From assembly GCA_030407085.1 (NCBI GenBank), contig CM059585.1, positions 118,587,001 through 118,651,000 of the forward strand: a stretch of DNA of 64,000 nt, given 5' to 3'. This stretch comes from Trichopria drosophilae. Taxonomy: Eukaryota > Arthropoda > Insecta > Hymenoptera > Diapriidae. The notes beneath the pieces are model-generated. The model saw nothing but the letters and a program-made list of their open reading frames with translations. It made no database searches and was not told the DNA's origin. A program made the position numbers and the translations under genes. Of the stretch, positions 40,110 through 52,850 are shown piece by piece (the first letter of the stretch is position 1; each line of letters begins with the position of its first letter).

Positions 40110-40217
40110 AATTGGTTGTGGTGGGGGAAGGAGAGGAAGAGACAGCTATCCTTGCAGGAGGCAAATGTATAACTTTGGATATACATATAACTTTGGACGG
40201 TATAGCTTAGGGCGGGG
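40110..40217 (+). mobile_element. Partial copy of the CAGTAG...CCCGCCC MITE family
   Basis: It matches the 3332-3613 element from GTGGTGGGGGAAGG to the terminal TTAGGGCGGGGACTATTG. It keeps the intact sequence ATATCCAAAGTTATAC (inverse), where the copy at 53475-54105 has been interrupted. The left end is missing. Confidence 0.6.
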
Positions 40218-40661
40218 ACTATTGTAAGTGAAAACTTTCTATACAATAAATATATTGCCAGTCCGTTAGTGTTTATCGATGGTGCTAATTTATAAATGTT
40301 TCGTTTTTGTTTCTACTTGCAGCTTTGGACTAAAATGCTGACATACTATTGAAATGCGACTTTTTAAAATTCTGTTCACTTTTTTATAACTTGTTCTTTT
40401 TTATTTCTCTATCATTAAAATTAAATTAAGCAGAATCAAGGTTCTTTTTTTAGATTTATTTAAACCATGATTTTTTTAATTGGTCATGCTTCCGATTTAC
40501 GCAGATTAGTAAAAATTGTGTTTTAAATATATCTAAAACTTATTCTGTAGTTACTCGGGATAACTGATGACACGGCTTAAATCAGATTTTCAAAATTCAA
40601 GATCGCGGATCCATTATGAAGAGTTAATGTTTCTAAATCAATTCAATTTTTGTTTAAATTA

Positions 40662-40861
40662 CAGTGCAACCCCTCGAGCTGGCGTACACTGGGATTTGCT
40701 CCCTCTCGTAATGGGCAGAGATATGTCCCGCCCATTTTACTATCACGTGATATGAAGCAGAACAGAAAATCGTTCATGGAGGGGACATAAGCAGCGCCCA
40801 CGCGGTCAGTTAGAGAGGGAGGGAGTATTTGGAAGTGGGACCAACTCGAATAATTGCACTG
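40662..40861. mobile_element. TA-type MITE with CAGTGCAA ends, 200 bp
   Basis: The left end CAGTGCAACCCCTCGAGCTG and the inverted right end CAGTGCAATTATTCGAGTTG form the terminal repeats. The left flank is TA and the right flank is CA. A GGGACATA-type block is also mirrored inside. The 95-codon minus frame at 40643-40930 and the 62-codon plus frame overlap it. Confidence 0.65.
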
Positions 40862-42554
40862 CATATCCCTGTATTGAATCCGTTCTTTAAAAATTTTGAA
40901 AACTAACATCGACAACCCCTTCCATACCACTTTTCATAAAAATCTATTAAAAAATCTTTATCTTAGTTTTTTCTGCAAACAGTAAAAAATGTTTCGTCAG
41001 TCAAGAGGTTAAGGAGTTCAAAGTACAACCACGCAATTTTTATTTTAAAATGCGCACTTATCAATGTTGCAATCAAAGTCTAATTTGTTGCTTCCTTCAA
41101 TTTTTGTACACGCATTGTCTCTTCATTCAGAGCTTTAGGCTGCATATATGCAAGTTCACCTACGCATATGTTTCAGCATAGGACACATGCAAAAGCATAT
41201 ATTTAGATACTCACATACACGCACTGTCTCACACTGAAACAGAATGCGATATTTTTGGAATGCACCTCGTGACAAGGCTCGTGCTTCCCACTTTGCGATT
41301 TCGCGGGCGGTGGCTTTCGGCATTTCGATGACGCAATTTTTACAAGGTGGATGTCTTACCTTCGTCATTGTTTTCATTTTATTTTACGCGTGCATGAGAT
41401 ATCGCACGTCCTGCTTCACTACCTCCGTAAACATAAGAGCAGAAAATCGATACGAGGCGAAGATGCTTCCCAAAATGATTAATTGCGTCACACTGATAAT
41501 GTGTCGATGAAAGAAATTGGGTTGAAATATATTTATAATGGACTATCGTTTGTTCTCAGCTTACCATAATCGAGCAATTTATTATCTTGAATTAGTTTCA
41601 AAAAGAAGAAAGATGGATATATACATAGAGGGAATCAAACAATGGTGAAAAGTGGATCTATGTTGGAAACTATACATTTATATTTGTCTACAGCTGTATT
41701 TATTCAGTTCTTTTAATTATTTGGTCTGTTTGTATATCAATTTGAAATATTTTTTTTTGTTTCGATTAGTACATGGGACGTTCCATGCCAAACAGAAGAC
41801 TGTTTTAAAAATATTTTCATTTAACCTACTACAAATTATCGGGCAACATCTACAGCAACATATTTGACGTAATAAAAAATTAATATCAATACTTTTGAAT
41901 TTTAGGGTACATTTCAAAATAGGAAAACTTCAAAATTACGATTAATTTCATTTTTTCCACACAAAGACAAACGGGGAAAAAATTGCCTTATATGATTATT
42001 TCCTGCTTTTAAAAAAAAAGGTACAAATTTTCCAAATCCTAAAAAGCGTTTTGTAATTTTTAAATATTTTTATCATTGGGCATCTTTTAAAATACCCAAA
42101 AAATTTTTTAAATCAAAGTGCATCATAGGAAGTAACAGTTTTAACTCTTAACAACATTGGAGGTTTGGAGGTTATAATTTTTAAGGGGAATATAACTATA
42201 GTTGCATGCATAAAACAGTTGGCCCCTGGATTCTATAAGCTACCATGCTATCCTGAGGACTTGTACATTGGTTAGCTGTTCGAACTGTTAATTTTGTTGT
42301 AATAAAATTGTCATCCAAACTTCATTCATACCTCTTGTATTTCCCGTTGAACAACTAATTTTTTATCATTTTTTCCTAATTTTTGAAGATATCCAGGAGT
42401 TAAAAATTCAAGATGAAAATGGTTTGGTTTTTTTCTCCATATTGACAATTTTGTAACAAACGTATGTTTTTGCTTGAAAAGAGAATATTAATATTTTATT
42501 TTTAATTCTCAAATCATAAACTTGTATGCTCAATTCAGAATAATATATTCTGAA

Positions 42555-42602
42555 TCCCAGTGTCAACGTGAAGTGTCAGGTCCCAGGTTCAAGGTCCGGA
42601 AT
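42555..42602 (+). repeat. tRNA-like SINE head, copy 3
   Basis: GTGTCAGGTCCCAGGTTCAAGGTCC has a B-box-like core and is followed by a T-rich tract. It resembles the copies at 27303 and 43551 in opposite orientation. The match is weak. Confidence 0.35.
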
Positions 42603-43550
42603 CGGTACTCTCTTTTTTTTTAATTTAAAATTAAAAAATGATTTAAAAAATATAAAAATTATCTATCCTACATTGATTAATTGTGTAATTGCATCTTAAC
42701 AATTTACCTTAATCGCGTGACTTGTTAAAAAATTGTATATCAAATTTGAATAATACTTGGATATAGAAAATAGTCCTGTAAAATTTAGTGACATTTACTT
42801 AACATGAAATGGAAGAAAACTTTTAAAATACCACGATTTATGCACTCCAACAAGAAGATAATTTTATTCTTATGCTCTAATACACACTAATAGATACAAT
42901 ATCTTTAGGTATATCTATATGCTTAGTTACCAACTTACATAACAGAAAAGAATCTTACGAAAATTGAAACGGAACAGATAGTTAAAGTAATTTTATGTTA
43001 GCCGCATTAAAAACACCGAGATAGTGATTTTAGTAACAAATCTTGAAAATTTGATTTATAACCAGCGAAAGTAAATATAGAATATTATTGAAATAGTAGA
43101 AATAAATTTACCGAATAAATGATATATTTTCTAAAATTTAAAATTAATCTGATATCATATTGGTGCCCAGAAAAAACAAAATGAATAAAAACATGTTTAA
43201 TGTGACTAAAATAAAGTTAGTATCAACAAACTCGTCCAATGTTTTAGAATTGCCTATATTACTTATTTCATCGAAAATAAATCTTAAGTTCTAAAAGATT
43301 CTATTTTTGTGTATTTTTTACTGTTTTAAATAAACCAATGATATTTAAATTTAGCAGGCAGATTTTTTCATTAAATATAACTTTTCCATAATGAAAAAAG
43401 ATTGAATATATAATTAATATTTTCATTTTTTCCCACTTTTTTTATTGTAATGTCAGAATCTTGTCTGTACAAATCAGAATAATTTGCATACGTCACAGAA
43501 ATGATTAATTAATTTTTTAAATTGTACACCGAAATCGAAATATTCGATGT

Positions 43551-43617
43551 TCCGCCGGGACTTGAACCCGGGTTCTTTCGATTGACGGTCAACTGCTTTC
43601 CTTTAAATCATTCGAGA
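43551..43617 (-). repeat. tRNA-like SINE head or tRNA pseudogene, copy 4
   Basis: The minus strand has a perfect T arm (CCGGG-TTCAAGT-CCCGG) preceded by GACCGTCAATCGAAAGAA. The A-box region (GATTTAAAGGAAAGCA) is tRNA-like, but the acceptor and anticodon stems do not form. It is therefore a relic and not a functional tRNA. Confidence 0.5.
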
Positions 43618-45217
43618 CGTGTACTTATATTGTGGTTATGTTCCTTTTCTTTCTCATTACAAATTAATACAGCCAAAAGTATGATGAAAGATTCATCGTC
43701 ACACTGAAAATAAACAATATAAAAGTATTTAATATTGTTCCACTCCTCCAGAGTTAAATATTGACATTTATTAATTTATTTATATTGAATAATCGTCAGA
43801 TCTTTATTTAGTGCAAATTAACATATGTTTGAGTTTGGAAGATATGAGAAACATTAAAAATGTCGTTGTTCGAAATTGGTTCAATAAAATCTCTTGGAAA
43901 GAGGCGAAATGTTTATTTAATGATAAGTACAAAAATATTTTAATAATTCTGATACCCTCAACATCAGTACTAATTTTCATTACAATCATTACAAATTTAA
44001 TTTCATAAAAAAAAAACGTAACATTTTGAATAAGTTTAATAATTGTAGCCTTGAGTTATCAGTATGAAACTTCTCACTAGTACCTAGCTCAGACCCTTTT
44101 TAAAACAATATTAAACGTTTCCAAAATAATTTAAACGCACTGAAGTGCAGTAGTTAACACATAATTTCAGCTCAGTAATTAACATTTTTGTGAATTTAAG
44201 TCCTTAAACGCGATAAAAAACACTTTATTCTGTTTTTAGTTAGTCTATATGGAAAACAAAGTCAGTCAGCAAACTAAGCCAGTGACGTGGTCGGAGAAAA
44301 TACCAGATACTCATCTTTAAATATAGCTATAGCATTAAAACCATTACAGAAACGATTTCAGATTAATCAAAGACGGAAATTTAAATCTGGTATTACTTTA
44401 GAAGTTCAAAGAAACTCTCTAATAAATACTCTTGAATCTAATGCAAATGTATTTCATCAGGTTTAAATAAAAGAAAGAATTGGCACCCTTGTGATCATAG
44501 AAAGTAAATTTTTATTCTTATTAACGCCGTAGAGGCGTTAATTGCGGAGTTAAATAACATTACTAGCATAGTTAGTATAGGTAAATGGATTTTATTGAAT
44601 AAATCAGACTTCTGGCACTTTGCCGAAATTAACGAGCTACACAAATCATACTTTTTATTTCGTCTAGTAATACGTGAATTAACTGATAGCGAAATGCGTA
44701 ACAAGTTTTTTTACTCTTGAGGACCAATTTTTTATTTATTTTTTTTAATTTGTTCTAAGCCTAAAATTGTAGTAAAAAATGCAACTAGAATACCTGTTAT
44801 GAATTCTCTTAAAAAAATTTAAAAAAAAAATAAAAAATTGTAATCCTCAAAATTTCTTGTTGTAATAAATGAAGAAAAAACACAAATTAAGTTATCGTAA
44901 TGAAAAAATGAAATAACGATCTTAAATATCGACTATTTTCGTAACTATTTTGTAATTATTAAAAGGAAATAAACAATTAAAAGTTTACAACTTACAAGTT
45001 TTATGTTATGAAATGAATTTTGATACGTTGAATACAGGTTAAAATAACTGACTATTTGGCAAATTGTATTGACTGATTGGAAACGAAGGTATTTAACATT
45101 TTTCGTATTTTCTTATTTCTTGATATAAATGACCAGAAAGGTAATTTAAATAAATTCAACAGTCGAGTAAGCATTTTTTTGTCTACTCTTCATCTTTTTG
45201 TTTGAGATGAAAAGTTG

Positions 45218-45510
45218 TCAAGATAAATGCAAAAAATCACAAAATATCACGATTTTTGTACTTTTGACCTTGAACATAACCTTGTTTGTCAATTTTCACT
45301 ATGATATTCACAATCAGTGCATCAAGATACACCGGACAACGTGCTTTTGAAAATTGTCAGGCATGGACTTCAAGATAAAAGCAAAACACCACAAAATAAC
45401 ACGATTTTTCTAGTTTTGACCTTGAAGATGACGTTGTTTGCCAGTTTTCACTATGATATCTGCAATCATCGTATCAAAATACGTCGGAAAACGTACGTTT
45501 AAAAAAATTC
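45218..45510 (+). repeat. Diverged tandem duplication, period about 153 bp
   Basis: CAAGATAAATGCAAAAAATC ... TTTTGACCTTGAACAT ... TTTTCACTATGATATTCACA is repeated about 153 bp later as CAAGATAAAAGCAAAACACC ... TTTTGACCTTGAAGAT ... TTTTCACTATGATATCTGCA. It has no coding capacity. Confidence 0.7.
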
Positions 45511-45744
45511 GAGGTATAGCCTCACCCCATTTTGTGAAAGTAACACATTTGATCATAAAAAATAGTCAAATTATAGTTTGACTCTTTATATTAAACGTGA
45601 CAAAATATGCAACTGTAGCATTTAAGATATATAGCTATTTTAGATAGGACTGTTTAACTGTTAATATTATCGCTATTATTTACTACAAAATATTATTGGA
45701 ATTTATCTGATGCAAATTTTTGTTAGACAAGATCAGGATTACTA

Positions 45745-46212
45745 CAGTGAAACCTATCCTGTCTCTTATACACTGAGAGAAGTGTATTTTATCAGGTACT
45801 ATCCCTTGGCTTTTAAAAAGTGTAGTATAGCCCTTAAAAGAAATATATTATAACTAGTAAAATCCTCCGTCTTTCAGCATTTGTTTTTGACAGGTTATAC
45901 GAAACTGTATTAAACTCTCCTATTTTAAAAGAATGTTTTATTATGACTAAAAAAAGGCATTTTTAATATTTTAATTTGCTAGATAAATTTCCATAAACAA
46001 AATTTGCTTTTAGTTAAAGAGAAAAGGCTAAAATAAACTGACATATCGGTTAGAATAATATAATATCTTCGTCTTTTAACAGGTAGTAGAAAGATGGCAA
46101 TCCCTATGCGTAAAATACTATATTTTACGGGGCATAAGAATTCTAATACTGGGTAAAAAACACTTTTCTCAGTGTAAATATAGCGAGACGTAAATATACC
46201 GGGACTTTACTG
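45745..46212. mobile_element. Short TA-flanked palindromic element interrupted by another MITE
   Basis: The outer ends CAGTGAAACC and GGGACTTTACTG are each flanked by TA (45743-45744 and 46213-46214). Without the insertion at 45771-46174 the element would be only about 62 bp. The outer ends are only loosely inverted copies. Confidence 0.5.
45771..46174. mobile_element. MITE with CACTGAGARAAGTG terminal repeats, 404 bp
   Basis: The left end CACTGAGAGAAGTGTATTTT and the inverted right end CACTGAGAAAAGTGTTTTTT are flanked by TA on both sides. Single ends of similar sequence appear near 46478 and 60097. There is no transposase. Confidence 0.75.
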
Positions 46213-46218
46213 TACATA

Positions 46219-46301
46219 GTAAAACATTGCGCATGCGTAATATGGTAGATGGTGCGGAATAACTACCGAGCGGAAAGGCTAATATTGGGAGGGATCTTGT
46301 A
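46219..46301 (+). mobile_element. Fragment of the CAGTACTCC/AATATTGGGAGGGA MITE family
   Basis: It shares GTAAAACATTGCGCATG and AATATTGGGAGGGA with the complete copy at 63336-63582. The left end is missing. Confidence 0.6.
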
Positions 46302-49300
46302 CATGTTTGATAATTTCTACTATTAATTTAGTAAATTATTCTATTCTTGTAGATTTCTTTCAATACAGTAGAAAGATATTAATTAAATATCAAAATAGAC
46401 TAAAATAATATGTATTAATAGCAGAATAAGTAGAAGTAGTCACAGTCCGATTACAATAGTGTGTAATTAAATTTCTCTCAGTGTCATAAATTCCACTCTT
46501 AATAAAGCTGTCGTCACTAGTACCAGTGTTTGTTTTACTTCACTTTTAGCATGTGCCTATTAATAGTAAAAACGTACTTATCACTAGTGCATACGGATCT
46601 AAACTTTACGGTGCACCTACTGTCCGTTGCATTAGTTATGCGATCGCAACGTCAGGTAATAATTGGCACACTTATCCTATGGTACACAACAGTTTCATTA
46701 ATTAATACACGTCAAAGCAATTTCTATCTATTATAACTCCAAAAAGCAATAACTAAATGCTTATAAATTGAAAGCAAGAGACAATTGATTTTCAATGACA
46801 TCGAAATCGTAGAAATACGACGCAAGTTCTTGCGTCTGTTTTTAGGTGTAATAGTAATAATAGCAACTAGTTAAATCGATCGAATAAATATATCCGAGGA
46901 GGCGCGACTGTAAGATTGATGTTTGTGGAATATTATAAATAGAACGAATAAGAAATTTAAGCAAAATTAGAACGCTTAAAGTTTTCAAATAAGTTGGAAC
47001 TCACTCAAATTTGACGCAAATCATCAAAAAGAGTTATTACACACTGCACACTTATGTAAAAAATAGTTTCCAATTTCACTTGAGAGTGTGATAAGAAAAT
47101 ATGCAGTAAATTTAAGTTAATGGTCTGTTACCAATTAAGAACTTAATATTTACTAATTTTTGTACTCTGTGTAAAGCTGAATTAGTAAATTCATCAATCC
47201 GATAGTCAAATTCTACTAATCAGATATTGGTAATTCTAATTTTAATAACTATTAAATTAGTTGCCAACTTTCCACTACTGTATTAGTAATTTTTGACTAG
47301 CGCGAAACCTATTAATTATTTCTCATAGTTTAACTCCCAGTCTACTAAAATTTACTAAACATTTTTAACAGTGAGGTTTTCTGATTATAAGCACCACATT
47401 ATTTTTATATTTATTTTTATATATTAATTTTTTGTTCACCCCTAAATGGAATCAATGAAATGGTCTATTTGAAATGTACGCAATTATTGAAAGGCATAGA
47501 ACTGAAACGTTTTAATGCAATTGAAATTACTATCGCGAGAATAGGGGAACAATCGATTAAGATGTCTATATTTATAGTCACGCGTAAAAGAAAATGTTTA
47601 ATGTTGATTGACGTCATTTCAATGTCCGCCTTCGACTAAAAGAAAAACTTTAATTTTCCTGCCGTAAATGAACACAAGGTAGTATTTGTGTTACTACCGG
47701 AAATCGATCGTTTACCCTTAAGTGACGGTTTTGTAATTAACTAAGGTTTTTTTAAAAATAGCATCCTGGTGTATTAAATGAATTGTTGTACTGACTAAAA
47801 ATAAAATATTAAGTTCTGTCTGTTTCTGGTAGTAACAAATTGAAGTAAAAATTTCCCAGTATCATGAATAATAATCATTGAAATCAAAAGTAGTTTTGTG
47901 TTAATTGTTTGTTTTCTCTAAAGTTGAAAATGTCCATAACCTAATTCCTAAACTTCTTATTGTGATTCAAACTTCATTGACTAATTTCGATATAGAAGTT
48001 AATTATTTTAGTTTACTACCTTCAATTGCTAACACATAATTGTTTGAAAACTATTTTTCTTTAAATTGAAGATAGTGTATTGTTTTTATCTACATGTTTT
48101 GTTTCAGTTATATCGAAAAATTAATTTTATTAAATTTATACTGATTTAATTTAAGATTTCTTGTTACGTCACAAAATTACGATTGATTTTTACGGTTTTA
48201 TAAATTTATTGTGTCAAGAGGTATTCTCTTTATATAATTATCACTTAAAATAAGCTCTGATTCATCCCCTATAAATTTTAAGTTCGAATATAAACTGCAC
48301 CATTTGTCACTGCTTAATTAATTCGACATAGTTATATTTAGGAAAAAATAGTCAAGATTGTGTAGAAATTTATTTGCAATGTTTTATAGTAATATTTTTT
48401 AATTAATTAGATTCTTTCGGTTCGAATAAAATAAATTGTTTACGTTAATTTTTTTATGTCAACAAAAAATGTACATTTTTAAAATTTATTAAAATTATTT
48501 TAAGTTCACAAAACATTGAAGTTTTCTGCTTTTATTACGAAACCATCAGCAACAGAAATTATTGTGGATATGAAATAAATTGTTTCGTCCGTCCTGGAAT
48601 GACATTTTCAAAAATGATATCACATAAATTCTTGAAAGAGCGAGGGCATTAAAAATTCGATTAACTTCTCTAAAAGCAATTTTCTTGTAAATTCTAAATT
48701 ATTCACTTAAAAAAATGGTAAAATTTTAAAATTGAATTGTTTTATAATTCGAGTTCATTTCGAAATTGTCTACTCAAAAAATTCCTGAGAAGAAGTCTCA
48801 ATGCGCATGCAGTCGGAAGTGTTGCATCAAGGTTGCCCAACGAAGGTGGTGCAGTCTGTTGCAATATCCACCACGTGTTACAGACCGGTGCATTTCGCCT
48901 AATAAATAAACAAATCGCTAAAAACCTGCTCATGTGCAAAGAAAAAAAAAGAAAGCCTAATTCGTTAATAAAGCAAGACCTCGTTTGAATTCTAAGCTGG
49001 AAAATTGTAGATTTACGTCAACACTCTCTTAAAGGTCATATTTATACAAAAGTATAATTATCGGCTCTACAGATTTGAATAAAAAAAGGCAGTTATTGAC
49101 TTTTTTAATCCCCACTATTGTCTATTTTTGTTATTTTTAAATCATGCATACAAGACAAAACGCAAAATACAAAACACAAGACACAAAACAACGACAGTTA
49201 TAAAATTAAAAAATGAAACTATTCATAAATAAAATAATAAATAAAAAATAACGACGATCAGGTTTTATTAGTATGCGGATTAAACTTTGAATAGAAAAAT

Positions 49301-51978
49301 AATGTAACGAATATCTGATGCAATCACGAAATAACGATGGAATTATTCGAGAGGATTTTTCGTAGCAAATTTCGCGGAGGTAATTTCAAACCGAATTTAT
49401 TTCCTCTTAAATTTGCTATTAATGCAGTCGATTTAGTATATTTTATTCGATAGAGAGCAATTTTATCTCGTATAGCAATCATTTTAGGAGTTTTTAAAAG
49501 TTGCGTTTTCCTGAAAATGTGATTGTAATGTTTTATTGCGACAAAAAATTGTGCAAAACTTCGTATTACAACGAAAATTGCTGTCCACAAATTGTTTCAT
49601 AAAATACTAACGGTAGTTAAATTACGAACGATTCATTGTTTAGTAATTCGTAAATTAAGGTTTGAAATTTTACTAAGAAAATATTTGTGTTTCTTTTGAA
49701 AATTATTTTGAATAATTTTAGATGTTTTAGTTTTATATAAATATGTATAATATGCTCATTCTTTCCTACTTTTTTTAGTAGAAATCTTGGAGTTAAAACC
49801 GGTGTTAGTATTGTATATTACACTAACAAAAAAATGTCCTAAAGTAGAAATAATATATTTACTTGAATTAAATGTAATAATTAATTTGACTAGATTTTAG
49901 CGATTTGTCTAGAATTTAGTGACGAATTTCTTCTGCAACGATGGTGAAAACCGTGAATCATTTTTATAATTTTTTAAAATTATTTTTTAATTTAAAAAAA
50001 TGAGGCCAGAACTTGGATGCGGCGGGACTTGAACGCGGGACGTTTCGGTTGTCGGTGAAATGCTATACCAACTAAGTATTCTTATTATTTTTGGAAAAGA
50101 ATTATTAAAAAGATTAACATAAAATTATTCATATATAACTTTTTAATCTTTCCATGAAATTATGTATCGAATTTAATATACAAATCAATAAACTTTTTTT
50201 TTTGTCTACTGTACGACATTTATTATTTAAAAGAGATTTTTGTTTAACTGATAATGATACCAAAAGTTATTTGGAATTAATAATGGCGACAGGAGTTTCG
50301 AAGAGTAACATTCAATAGTCGCACTTATATATTTTTAATCCATTGGAATTAGTTATCTATTCCTCCACAAGGAGGAAATTGATTCTTTAATCCGTGGGAT
50401 TAAAACTATATAGTCTTAGGAATTTAAATATTATAAATAATCTTAGTAAGACTGAATGTTTCTTAATGCATCGCACGTTGAATTAAATTATAAAATATTT
50501 TACATGCAATTATTACGTTTAGATAATTATCGTTAAATCGACTCGTAATTCTATAGACATTTTAAATTAACATCATAAAATTCCCTTTTTAAGATTTTCG
50601 ATTAAGATTTAACTGGGGACGATATTTCACGAGATGATGCAACTAATTAAATAAAAATTTAAAAAAACTGATTTTTTGATGACCATTTCATTCAAAGAGA
50701 CAACATTCACGACTGTCGATTAGCTACCCGCGTATTGTGTAAAAGTGTTCAAAATTTTAGAAACAACTTCGTACAAGATGCCCACAAAAAATCCTGTATC
50801 ATCTCACTCAGAGGAAAATTATAGTTTCTTCTTTGGTGATGATATATACACAGTCGACTGTTGCCTGGACGGGACTGGAAAACTTTCATTCTCATCGCAA
50901 ATTTTGTCTCTTTGTGGAAGACAAATTATCCCCCTCTACCTGTACTCACGTGACGTAAGTTCGCGCATGCGCCATGGAGAAGTAAGCATTATTATTACTG
51001 ACGTCACGCGCAGTGTTGCCACATGGAGGCCCTCGTCGACGTTTACGCGAAAATCTACATAACTGTCAGTACTTTGTGGCAACTGTGGGCACGTGACACT
51101 GAACGCAGTAGGCTGTGGTGGGGATAGTTTAAACTTTGTTTTTCTTATAAACGTAATATAGTAAAACGTAACATAACAGATTTTACAATGTGTGATTTAT
51201 GAAGCACAACAAAACTATATCTCACGCTTTCTTCTGTGGCAGCGCTGGGCGCCAAAAATGTTGTAACTCTTTAGATATAAACATTGTATGTTAAGTTGAT
51301 TTTGAACTCATATAAAAAACCTAATTAGCATAGGAATTTTATTTTTTCTTGTCTTTTATAACTTTTGACAGGTCTCAGGAGTTTTACTCAAATAGTTAAT
51401 AAACAAGTAGAGTAAATAATTAGGACTGCTTATAACTGGAAAATGAATAATGATTTAGGACACAGTTCGAACTCCGGAAAGTTAAGACGAATAATATTTT
51501 CATTTTGCCAAATTCAAATCTACTACATTTTGTAGGAATCACAGTTGATCATTTCATGTCACATGTAATCAGTCGTTGTAAAATAATAAGAACCTATTTG
51601 TCATAATAGAGCAAATAAACAAAAACATTGAACCGTTTGAACTCACAAGTCGCGAAGTATAAAAATTATAGTAGATACGCACCAAATTTGATTTCTGCCA
51701 CAAATCAGAACAAAATAATCGCTAAAGTTCATGAACTTATGTTAGATCAAACCTTTTATAAATAAGAAACGAGAAATGAAGATCTTAATTGAAATTTCTA
51801 TTCGGTTGTACATTTCCACTGGTGAAAACGCATGCACGCAGTTCACACTAAATATATCTCCGTTTTGCAATTTCGTGTAGATTGAAAGGAGAGACGAAAA
51901 TACGCATTTGCCGAAGCACGTTGCGATCTTAAAGCTGAAAAGTTAGTGTACGTAAACAAGAGTATATTGAACGCACCC
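46302..51978. other. Intronic stretch, no gene recognised
   Basis: AT-rich. The frames at 48737-48988 and 50745-51062 lie in slightly GC-richer patches but have no recognisable domain or splice context. Confidence 0.35.
50020..50082 (-). repeat. tRNA-like SINE head, copy 5
   Basis: The minus strand reads ACTTAGTTGGTATAGCATTT (a good A box) and then ACCGACAACCGAAACG and GTTCAAGTCCC (B box). The T stem and acceptor stem do not pair, so this is a tRNA-derived relic. Confidence 0.5.
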
Positions 51979-52149
51979 TTAAAGCGTTCGAGCGCTGATG
52001 ACAATAAAAACAAACCCCGCGTGTAAAAAAGAAAGACGCGGTTCGATCGTTGCTAATAATTCCTCGTCACAACTAACCGTGTAGACTAAAGAAAAAAAGT
52101 CGAGGTTAACGTTGTGCATTTGTAGGGTTGATTCAACATGTGTTCTTAC

Positions 52150-52174
52150 CTCGTTTGAAGGGCGCGACATGCAT
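52150..52174 (-). CDS. SLC7A9-like: Candidate first coding exon of the SLC7A9-like transporter
   Basis: An ATG at 52174-52172 opens MHVAPFKR and ends one base into the next codon at a near-consensus donor, GAG|GTAAGAA (GT at 52149-52148). That G plus the CT that starts exon 2 makes Ala9, and the transporter frame continues. An in-frame TGA sits two codons upstream of the ATG, so no longer N-terminus is possible within this exon. With it, the coding sequence totals 1755 nt (584 codons plus stop) and every junction is in phase. The exon lies in a CpG-rich island, as expected for a 5' end. The link across about 40 kb is inference. Another upstream exon or an intermediate exon could be used instead. 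Confidence 0.5.
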
Positions 52175-52850
52175 GACTCAACGAGGGACCGATAAGAAGG
52201 GCGGATCGTGAAACCGCCTCTCATGACACTTGAACGACTCCCCGGGTTGACCGTTCCCTGCAGCAGTTTCCTCGGTCCTTTGCGGCTTGCTACCCGATGT
52301 CTACCCAAATAAACCGGTTATTGGGAAAAAGGAGGACTTTTTCGGGGAAAAGGGTACCGGAAGTGTCGACTCGCTTTATCGACGAGTCTTTGCGCGGGAA
52401 AACGTCAAAATTTTTGGGGACGTTATTTTTGTTTTTGTTTTTGATTCTTAGGAGCGTCCTTATGTCGCGAGCACTCGTGACGAACTGGCGAGACCAACCG
52501 CCGGATCGCCTATGCCAATCGTGGGGGGGAGGTACCGAAACGTATGTACACGTCGTTCCCGACGGCGCGATACGAAGTGAACCAACGTGAACCAGCGAAG
52601 CCTGTGAAACGTTATATATTATACTACGAAGACGGGAGAGGATCGACGTCTCCCCCCTTTGATATCCGACGTATACCCGGGGCGACGTCGGCGCCGGCGT
52701 CGAGCGCTGCGTCGATATCGTCGACACATTCCGTCGATCCTCCCGTTTCCTACGTTCCCTGTGTCTGGTGTGTTAGGAATCGACGTCAATCGATTTTTCG
52801 CGCTTCGTTGAGATGAAATCAGTGATTTGCACGAGATTGTGTAGTTTTTG
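52175..52850 (-). promoter_or_regulatory. CpG-rich island: putative promoter and 5' leader
   Basis: This block is strikingly rich in CG dinucleotides, for example the runs of TCGTCGAC-like sequence near 52680-52740, against the AT-rich surroundings. It lies immediately upstream, on the minus strand, of the candidate exon 1. Open frames on both strands here (about 97-145 codons) show no family signature and are probably by-products of the base composition. I did not identify a secure TATA box or initiator. It could also be the promoter of a plus-strand transcript. Confidence 0.45.

Larger units (their letters stand above)
40862..45199. other. Intronic stretch with tRNA-like relics
   Basis: No gene was recognised. 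A somewhat GC-richer patch lies at 41240-41480. Its 73- and 88-codon frames on opposite strands show no domain. tRNA-like heads at 42555 and 43551 are described separately. Confidence 0.35.
12010..52149 (-). other. Presumed 40-kb first intron of the transporter gene
   Basis: Between the candidate exon 1 donor and the exon 2 acceptor no other convincing gene was found on either strand. The sequence is AT-rich, with ORFs rarely above 90 codons and without recognisable domains. It contains dispersed MITEs, foldback elements, an 18S rRNA relic, tRNA-like heads and a LINE tail, listed separately. The intron status depends on the exon 1 assignment. Confidence 0.45.

Noticed and set aside
40643..40930. 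95-codon minus-strand frame
   Set aside because: It lies almost entirely within a MITE with CAGTGCAA inverted ends.
43551..43617. Functional tRNA gene
   Set aside because: Only the T arm pairs well. The acceptor and anticodon stems do not form.
52290..52816. Frames of 90-145 codons on both strands of the CpG island
   Set aside because: High GC lowers stop frequency. No family signature, and the island fits a promoter/leader better.
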